Assembly: GCA_050292445.1 (NCBI GenBank)
Contig: JBNKLQ010000223.1
Span: 1 to 10,667 of the forward strand
DNA: 10,667 nucleotides
Reading direction: 5' to 3'
From: Leptofilum sp050292445
GTDB lineage: Bacteria; Chloroflexota; Anaerolineae; Promineifilales; Promineifilaceae
The notes under the pieces were generated by a model. The model made no database searches. It had not been told where the DNA came from and worked only from the letters and a program-made list of their open reading frames with translations. This document shows, piece by piece, positions 5,715-10,667 of this stretch. Each line of letters begins with the position of its first letter. The stretch's first letter is position 1. The translations under genes and the position numbers were made by a program.

Positions 5715-7478
5715 TCATGAAACTCGGGTGATAACATCAATAGTAACCTGATTTCCCTCACGTTTCAGGCAAATTGTGTCACCGTTATTGATCTTCTTAA
5801 TAATGTCATCGTTAAATTGATATGCGTAGGGGATATTTTCCAGGGAACAGGCAGGTGCGCTTTGCTGATCGATTTCGGTATTGACAATAGCCAATGGGGC
5901 CTGACCACGGTAGAAAAGCTCCAGTAACACGTAAGGGGCCACCGTGGAACCGCTGCCCTTGGGAAAGATAGCAATCTTGCCCGCCATGCTTTGCCCGTCA
6001 GCAGGATGCCCCGGCTCTTCAATGACACCAGTTACCCGATTGACAAAGCCAAGCAGGGTGATGGGTGTGTCGGTGACAAACGCCTCAGCCGTGACGCTAA
6101 AGTCGGTTTGAGAAGGCAGGCCGTGCCCAGTGGCAGCGAAAGTGCCGCTGGCGTGGTGACCAGGTGACAAGGCGACAGGGGGATGGGCTGACGGCCGTTT
6201 AGAGGCTGAGGTCTTTTTGTTCCCAATTTCTGTTTCCCAATCTCCAATCTCCAACTCCCCTGTTGCCAGGGCCACACAATCCGCCAACCGCATCACAGAA
6301 GTAGGAATACCATTCAATCCTGACTTTATGTAATGTTCTGCCTTCATGGAATTGGTCAGAACATGATGCACCCAGCTTGGATCGTAGGGGACAACTTCAG
6401 GACAGGTGTTTTCTAACAGCAAGGCACCGCTGCGGGTGATAACTTCTGCCAGGCCCGTTTTTTCAGCAATCGCTTTGTTGGCGGCGGAGGTAAAAACCCA
6501 TAGGGGCGGTGCGTTGGGATCCAACTTTTTACCCTTGAGCAGTTGAGCCGTAGCGCGCAGTTCGCCGATCGATGCCTGGGGACAGCCAATGGTTATGAGG
6601 GAAACGGCCGTTTCCGGGGCCAGTTCCTCATACCTCTTTTGCAACTCAGTCTGGCCAAACTTCAATCTGGCCTGAAACGCTGCCGGCGGGCGCTCCCCCT
6701 GACCATCAATGTAGAGCAACGGACAGCCATAATTCGCTGCGGCCGCTGTGAGCGCTTTCTTTTGCTCATGACTCAACTCAGCGGGCAAGCCTTTAATGGC
6801 CGGAATCGGGCCATATGGCATCTGCCATTCTGGCTGGCGCTGCTTGCCAATCCAGTCACCCAAAACAGAAAAGTCCGTTGGGTCTTCTAGCGGTATTGTC
6901 ACCACCACCGCCAGGTTCGGACGGCGATTTTCCTCAAGCATCAGGCCGTATTGGGGCGTGTAGCCGGTCAACGCCGCCGCCAAAGCCGATAGCCCAGACT
7001 CGCGATTGGTGACCAGCCCGGTATAAGAATTGCCAAAACAGATGGCATTTGATTCCGCCCAGGCCGCCTCGCCGCTAGTCACAACGCCCTCCCACTCATA
7101 GGGAATGCAGGATTGCGTAGGCTGCACGCCAAGTTGTGTGTAACGGGCCACAATTTCAGCATTGTGTTCCTTAAAGTTGGGAGCCACGATGCGCATCGCT
7201 TCAAACTGGGCTTCGTCGCAGCCAGCAGAATTAAGCGTGGTGGGGACAGCCACTTTTGCCTGGGGGTCTTCCGCCAGTCGTGCTAAAAATTGGCGCAGTC
7301 CCAGCCCGCCGGTCAGGGGCGAAACACCAGAAAGATGGGCACTGGTGATGGGAAGTAGCTCGGTGGCTCCGGCGGTGGCAGCCATGTCCAGCAACAGCCG
7401 CATCGCCATCTGGCGGGCCACGCCTTGCTTTCCAGCTAACATTGCTTCTTGTTCTTTGTTCAATTTTATGTCTGTCAT
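5715..7478 (-). CDS. Aconitase X, catalytic and swivel domains fused
   Basis: 587 residues. Residues 1 to about 405 are the aconitase X catalytic (DUF521) region: ITSAHLSGVSPLTGG, VPTTLNSAGCD, SCIPYEWEG, CFGNSYTGLVTNRESG, LITIGCPQAS and LENTCPEVVP. Cys124, Cys299 and Cys359 are the likely iron-sulfur ligands. Residues about 445-587 are the small swivel domain, with HPADGQSMAGKIAIFPKGSGS (positions 491-511) and the closing strands. The usual GRGSS is altered to PKGSGS. Known family members dehydrate cis-3-hydroxy-L-proline or, in archaea, (R)-mevalonate 5-phosphate; I cannot choose between these. A 40-residue linker (405-445) of repeat-derived sequence joins the domains. The fused bacterial proteins I recall have the swivel first, so this catalytic-then-swivel order is notable. 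The start lies 2 bp after the channel gene's stop with only a weak ribosome-binding site, so translation is probably coupled. Confidence 0.88.
   Translation of the reverse strand: MTDIKLNKEQEAMLAGKQGVARQMAMRLLLDMAATAGATELLPITSAHLSGVSPLTGGLGLRQFLARLAEDPQAKVAVPTTLNSAGCDEAQFEAMRIVAPNFKEHNAEIVARYTQLGVQPTQSCIPYEWEGVVTSGEAAWAESNAICFGNSYTGLVTNRESGLSALAAALTGYTPQYGLMLEENRRPNLAVVVTIPLEDPTDFSVLGDWIGKQRQPEWQMPYGPIPAIKGLPAELSHEQKKALTAAAANYGCPLLYIDGQGERPPAAFQARLKFGQTELQKRYEELAPETAVSLITIGCPQASIGELRATAQLLKGKKLDPNAPPLWVFTSAANKAIAEKTGLAEVITRSGALLLENTCPEVVPYDPSWVHHVLTNSMKAEHYIKSGLNGIPTSVMRLADCVALATGELEIGDWETEIGNKKTSASKRPSAHPPVALSPGHHASGTFAATGHGLPSQTDFSVTAEAFVTDTPITLLGFVNRVTGVIEEPGHPADGQSMAGKIAIFPKGSGSTVAPYVLLELFYRGQAPLAIVNTEIDQQSAPACSLENIPYAYQFNDDIIKKINNGDTICLKREGNQVTIDVITRVS
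6144..6266 (-). repeat. Low-complexity repeats forming the interdomain linker of aconitase X
   Basis: Between the two enzyme domains the DNA consists of short repeats. On +, GGTGACCA, GGTGACAA and GGCGACAG (6155-6178) are three 8-nt units; ACGGCCGT sits at 6191-6198; CCAATCT is tandemly repeated at 6237-6250 with a related CCAACTC after it and CCCAATTTC/TTTCCCAA before it. All stay in frame, giving a linker that includes LEIGDWETEIGNKK and SAHPPVALSPG. It looks like intergenic repeat DNA captured in a coding frame. Confidence 0.6.
6600..6615. repeat. Perfect 16-bp palindrome GGAAACGGCCGTTTCC, copy 1
   Basis: Inside the aconitase X gene, where it encodes Glu-Thr-Ala-Val-Ser (residues 289-293). 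An identical 16-mer occurs at 8547-8562 in an unrelated gene. The core ACGGCCGT occurs eight times in the window. Confidence 0.8.
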
Positions 7479-7480
7479 AC

Positions 7481-8494
7481 CTACTCTTTTGGTTCTTTCG
7501 GCGTCGTGGGCCGATAGCCTGTGTCTCGCTGAAGTTTACTCACCACCACAGTGGTCGCCTCCTGGGGGTCCGGCGGCCGTTTGCCCTCTTCAAAATGCAG
7601 ATATTCGCGCTGCGTGGGATAAGCAAAATCAATGTCCCAATGCAGTTTGAAGGCACGCAGAGTCGCTTCCCAAATTTCTTGTTCGCTGCCACGCCGCTTA
7701 CGCGGATCAACCATGTAGCGCAGGGTGAGTACCACGCCGCTGTCGGCGACGCTGGTGTAAACCGTAGGAGAAACGTTACCGTAACTAATAACAAAACGCT
7801 GCCCAGAGCTACGACCGCGCCGCACCGCATCAGCCACATCTGGCGCCAGTTCGTTGATGATGTTGACCAAAATCGCCTTGGCTTTCTCCCAGTCGCTTTC
7901 AAACGTGACCATAACGGGAATTTCGTTCCAGATGAAAGGAAAGCCCTGATGCATGTTGGTGAGCACTTCGGAAAAGACTTTGCCGTTGGGGATGTGGACG
8001 ATGCGCCCGGTGCTTTGCTCGGCATTGATGCGACGGCCGATTTCCAGCATACTAAAAGAAAAGAGCCGGATGTCAATCACATCCCCTAAATTCCCGTCGA
8101 TCTCGATACGATCTCCCACAACAAACGGCCGTCGCCAAACAATAAACACCCAGGCCGCCAGGGCCACAATCAAATCTTGCAAAGCGATGGCAATACCGGC
8201 CGACAACAGCCCCAAATACGTCACCAGCGTGCCGATTCCTTCTAACCAGAGCCGCCCCACCAGCAAAATGCCTAGCACCACTGAAGCATATTCGATTGTT
8301 TTGCGCAGGTTGTACAGCGTGCGCGTGTTGTCAGCATACCGTTTATGGATGAAACGCAAGGCAATCCAACGCATCAACCATAACAAAATTATGATGAGAA
8401 AAGAGAAGATTAGATTGCGCTGAAAATTGTTGGTTAGATCAATGCTCAAGGTCGAAAATAAATCGTCTAGTGCCTGGCTAATTTGCTCAATCAT
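7481..8494 (-). CDS. MscS-family mechanosensitive ion channel
   Basis: 337 residues. Three membrane segments (about 28-48, 68-86 and 90-120) precede a soluble domain. The third is the pore helix: GLLSAGIAIALQDLIVALAA followed by RRPFVVGDRIEIDGNLGDVIDI, the hallmark MscS TM3b-to-beta-domain junction. The cytoplasmic region ends at about residue 300 and a short polar tail (TTPKEPKE) follows. These channels open under membrane tension and release solutes on hypo-osmotic shock. The start codon at 8494 overlaps the UspA-like gene's stop by 8 bp (ATGATTGA), and its own ribosome-binding site is weak, so translation is probably coupled. The aconitase X gene begins 2 bp after its stop. The length is near that of small MscS proteins (E. 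coli MscS has 286 residues). Confidence 0.9.
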   Translation of the reverse strand: MIEQISQALDDLFSTLSIDLTNNFQRNLIFSFLIIILLWLMRWIALRFIHKRYADNTRTLYNLRKTIEYASVVLGILLVGRLWLEGIGTLVTYLGLLSAGIAIALQDLIVALAAWVFIVWRRPFVVGDRIEIDGNLGDVIDIRLFSFSMLEIGRRINAEQSTGRIVHIPNGKVFSEVLTNMHQGFPFIWNEIPVMVTFESDWEKAKAILVNIINELAPDVADAVRRGRSSGQRFVISYGNVSPTVYTSVADSGVVLTLRYMVDPRKRRGSEQEIWEATLRAFKLHWDIDFAYPTQREYLHFEEGKRPPDPQEATTVVVSKLQRDTGYRPTTPKEPKE

Positions 8495-8960
8495 AGCTTA
8501 AAAGCTCACTTGTCGTATTTACATAATCCGGGCGAATAATCTCAACGGAAACGGCCGTTTCCTGGCGAATCACCTCAGCTAACCGTTCAATGGCATCATC
8601 ACCAAATATGTTGGCCGTTGTCCCTCTGGGTGCGCCGAGCACCAGTAAATCCGCCTCAACATCTTTCATAAAACGGACAATTTCTTCATGCACATTGCCC
8701 CGCCGTATTTTTATTTCTGTACTCAAATGCGCCAGATTGGCCCGCTTTTGGGCAATACGCAGCAGCGTCTCACCCATCCAGATCAGCTCCGCCAAAATAG
8801 CCTCTTTTAGGCTATCGCTAATTTTTTCCTCAAGGCTGTCTGGATCTACAATATATAAAAAAAGCAGCGGCTCACCAGTTTCTTTGGCACGTTTAATGGC
8901 TGCCATCTGGGCCGCGCGACTACCTTCGCCACCACGCGTGGCACAGACAATGCTACTCAT
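8487..8960 (-). CDS. UspA-like universal stress protein
   Basis: From ATG 8960 this encodes 157 residues with the Usp fold: N-terminal strand SSIVCATRGG, helix EGSRAAQMAAIKRAKETG, strand LLFLYIVD, then IKIRRGNVHEEIVRFMKDVEADLLVLGAPRG and a C-terminal strand VSVEIIRP. The ATP-binding signature of the family (G-2x-G-9x-G-S/T) is not intact here (GAPRGTTANIFGDD), so nucleotide binding is uncertain. The ATG has GGGAG seven bases upstream and overlaps the antiporter's stop by 8 bp (ATGAGTAG). A longer frame to 8987 adds nine residues inside the antiporter gene and has no support. Usp proteins or domains often accompany transporters of this kind. It carries the second copy of the 16-bp palindrome. 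Confidence 0.85.
   Translation of the reverse strand: MSSIVCATRGGEGSRAAQMAAIKRAKETGEPLLFLYIVDPDSLEEKISDSLKEAILAELIWMGETLLRIAQKRANLAHLSTEIKIRRGNVHEEIVRFMKDVEADLLVLGAPRGTTANIFGDDAIERLAEVIRQETAVSVEIIRPDYVNTTSELLSYD
8547..8562. repeat. Perfect 16-bp palindrome GGAAACGGCCGTTTCC, copy 2
   Basis: Identical to the copy at 6600-6615. Here it lies in the UspA-like gene and again encodes Glu-Thr-Ala-Val-Ser, although the two proteins are unrelated. Confidence 0.8.
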
Positions 8961-10635
8961 TTTCTCTCTCCCATTTTTCAACACCACGCGTACGATTTTT
9001 CATGATGATTTCTAGGGCCGCCGCCCGGTTATTGAGCTCAACAATGAGTTCGTCGTGTACCTCGTTCGAAATAAAACCACGACGAGAAGCCTCGCCGACA
9101 GCACTTCGTTCAGCACTTAAAGCATCTTCTCGCGCCTGCAAATACATATCCAGTTCCAGCTCTGGAAAATCCTGTAAATGGGCCCGCAGATCAGCCTTCT
9201 TTGCCTGAATTTCCTCATCATAAACCTGCCCCATCGAGTCCCAAATATCTTTGAACAAAATGCCATCATCGCGCAGGCGATTAAGCTCATGTTTGCCCGC
9301 CCACTTGGCGGAAAGGGTGGCTTGCCGACGCTGAAGCTCTACGCGCTGCGGTGGTACTTCGGCCAGCTTGAGCCGATTGATGATTTTTTCAATGGTCATT
9401 CCCTGAAAGAGCAAGGTAAACAGCACAACGCCGAAAGTCATCACGCGCAGCTCTAGGGCAACTTCTGGGCCAAAAACAGCGTCTTCAATGGAAAGGGCCA
9501 GGGCCAGACTAATCGCGCCGCGCAGCCCCCCCCAATACATGACGTGTTGAAAGTTGAAGGGGATGCGGTTTTGTGGTTGGAAACGGCCGTAAACCCAGCT
9601 AAACGTGTAAATAATCACCCCTCGACTCAAAATGATTGCCAAAACAGCTACGATGATAGGAATGATGTTCGGTCGCAGCTGCGTTAGCTCAATTTCCAAA
9701 CCAATCAACAAAAAGACCAGCGAATTCACCACAAAGCTCAAAAATTCCCAAAAATTATCCAGCGTCAGCTTGGTCGTGGGTGATGTGTTCTGAAAACCAA
9801 TGTTGCCAACCATCAAACCAGCAGCTACCACAGCTAGGATACCGCTAAAATGCAGCCCTTCTACGCCGATGAACTGCCCAAACGACTCTGCCACCACAAA
9901 TGAACCAAAGGCCAGCGCCACCGTCGTGGCCGTCTCAATCAAGTGATCATCCACATTTTTCAAGATGATGTAAGAGACCACATAGCCTAGCGTCACACCA
10001 ACTGCCACCCCGCCAAAAGCAACAATAAAAAACTGCCGCAGCGCCTCTCCTAACCCAAATGAACCCGAAATTGTGCCTGCCGCCAGTGCCAGGTTAAAAA
10101 TAACAATAGCCACGCCATCATTAAACAGGCTTTCCCCCTCCACCAAAATGGTGAGCCGCTTACTCACGCCCAAACTACGAAAAAAGGCAATCACCGCCAC
10201 CGGGTCTGTGGCAGAAATCAACGCACCAAATGCCAGCGCGGCGGCCCAGGAGATGCCCAAAAAGTGCACCAACCCGCCAACCAAAAAGGTGCCCACCAGT
10301 GTGCCACCAAAAGCCAGCAGCAGCACCGGCAACAAATCTTTCTTGAGCTTGCGCCAGGGAATGTGCAGCGTGGCCTCAAAGACGAGCGGCGGCACCAAAA
10401 TGGCCAGGATCAAATCTGAGCTGACGCTGAACCCCAAAAAGTTGGGGAAAAAGGAGAGTATCAGCCCCACCAACACCAGAGCCACAGTGTAGGGTAGCCG
10501 GATGCGGCGCACCACAATGGCCACCATCGCAGCAATAAATAGCAGTATTATGAAGCTAAGTTCCTGCTGTACCAGTCCGCTTTCTTCGGCCTGTAAAAGC
10601 ATGGAGAAATATTTCGCAAGGACAGGGATGTCCAT
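8953..10635 (-). CDS. CPA1-family Na+/H+ antiporter (NhaP type)
   Basis: 560 residues: a membrane domain of about 12 segments (about 25-415) and a cytoplasmic tail of about 145 residues. Diagnostic motifs are SATDPVAV (141-148), EGESLFNDG (166-174; the Asn-Asp ion-binding pair is 172-173), FLLIGLEIEL (308-317) and YWGGLRGAISLALALS (367-382) with the conserved Arg. It should exchange Na+ (or K+/Li+) for H+ at the inner membrane. The tail is mostly charged helices (422-560), without a recognisable CNMP or RCK domain; its last residues (KWERENE) are encoded across the overlap with the UspA-like gene. ATG 10635 has AGGAG at 10641-10645, five bases upstream. Only 32 bp lie before it in the window, so the promoter, and whether this is the first gene of the operon, cannot be seen. 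Confidence 0.92.
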   Translation of the reverse strand: MDIPVLAKYFSMLLQAEESGLVQQELSFIILLFIAAMVAIVVRRIRLPYTVALVLVGLILSFFPNFLGFSVSSDLILAILVPPLVFEATLHIPWRKLKKDLLPVLLLAFGGTLVGTFLVGGLVHFLGISWAAALAFGALISATDPVAVIAFFRSLGVSKRLTILVEGESLFNDGVAIVIFNLALAAGTISGSFGLGEALRQFFIVAFGGVAVGVTLGYVVSYIILKNVDDHLIETATTVALAFGSFVVAESFGQFIGVEGLHFSGILAVVAAGLMVGNIGFQNTSPTTKLTLDNFWEFLSFVVNSLVFLLIGLEIELTQLRPNIIPIIVAVLAIILSRGVIIYTFSWVYGRFQPQNRIPFNFQHVMYWGGLRGAISLALALSIEDAVFGPEVALELRVMTFGVVLFTLLFQGMTIEKIINRLKLAEVPPQRVELQRRQATLSAKWAGKHELNRLRDDGILFKDIWDSMGQVYDEEIQAKKADLRAHLQDFPELELDMYLQAREDALSAERSAVGEASRRGFISNEVHDELIVELNNRAAALEIIMKNRTRGVEKWERENE

Positions 10636-10667
10636 TTTTACTCCTAAAATTAGTGGTCAATCGTTGT

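Noticed and set aside
5471..5731. + strand frame of 86 residues over the antiporter leader
   Set aside because: No ribosome-binding site or recognisable domain, and it covers the inverted repeats and the stop region of aconitase X.

Overview
Organism. The window has intermediate G+C and tightly packed bacterial genes. Three traits hint at a filamentous or anaerobic Chloroflexota (Anaerolineae-like) genome: a heavily over-represented ACGGCCGT palindrome inside genes, short CCAATCT and GGTGACnn tandem repeats of a kind I associate with such genomes, and the gene set. This assignment is an inference and is weak.

Layout. The left part (about 1-3720) looks accessory. It opens in the end of a CRISPR array (two identical 37-nt repeats and one complete spacer). 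A gene-free stretch of about 370 bp follows, which I read as the array leader. Next is a + strand gene for a WYL-domain protein with an XPB-N-like helicase-associated region, and then a convergent - strand gene for an unrecognised protein with two probable winged-helix regions. A 473-bp gene-poor interval comes next (3355-3827). It holds a good + strand promoter and intrinsic terminator framing a possible small RNA, followed by a tRNA 3'-half or tRNA-like element with its own terminator. The tRNA remnant may be the edge of an integrated element whose body lies to the left; no integrase is visible.

The right part (3828-10667) is a compact - strand ion-homeostasis and stress region. In transcription order it encodes a CPA1 (NhaP-type) Na+/H+ antiporter, a UspA-like protein, an MscS-family channel and a fused aconitase X. 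The first three overlap by 8 bp at each junction (ATGAGTAG and ATGATTGA), and the channel and aconitase X genes are 2 bp apart, so translation is probably coupled. After a 243-bp gap with two tandem long hairpins comes a CPA2 (Kef/NapA-like) antiporter without a cytoplasmic RCK domain, and 24 bp later a small PII-like protein.

How they may work together. Two antiporters of different families, a tension-gated channel, a universal stress protein and a PII-like sensor make a plausible pH/cation/osmotic stress module. The PII-like protein may gate the CPA2 antiporter in place of an RCK domain. Aconitase X is the odd member; its substrate is not clear from sequence. The WYL protein beside the CRISPR leader is a candidate regulator of the array or of an immune locus just off the left edge.
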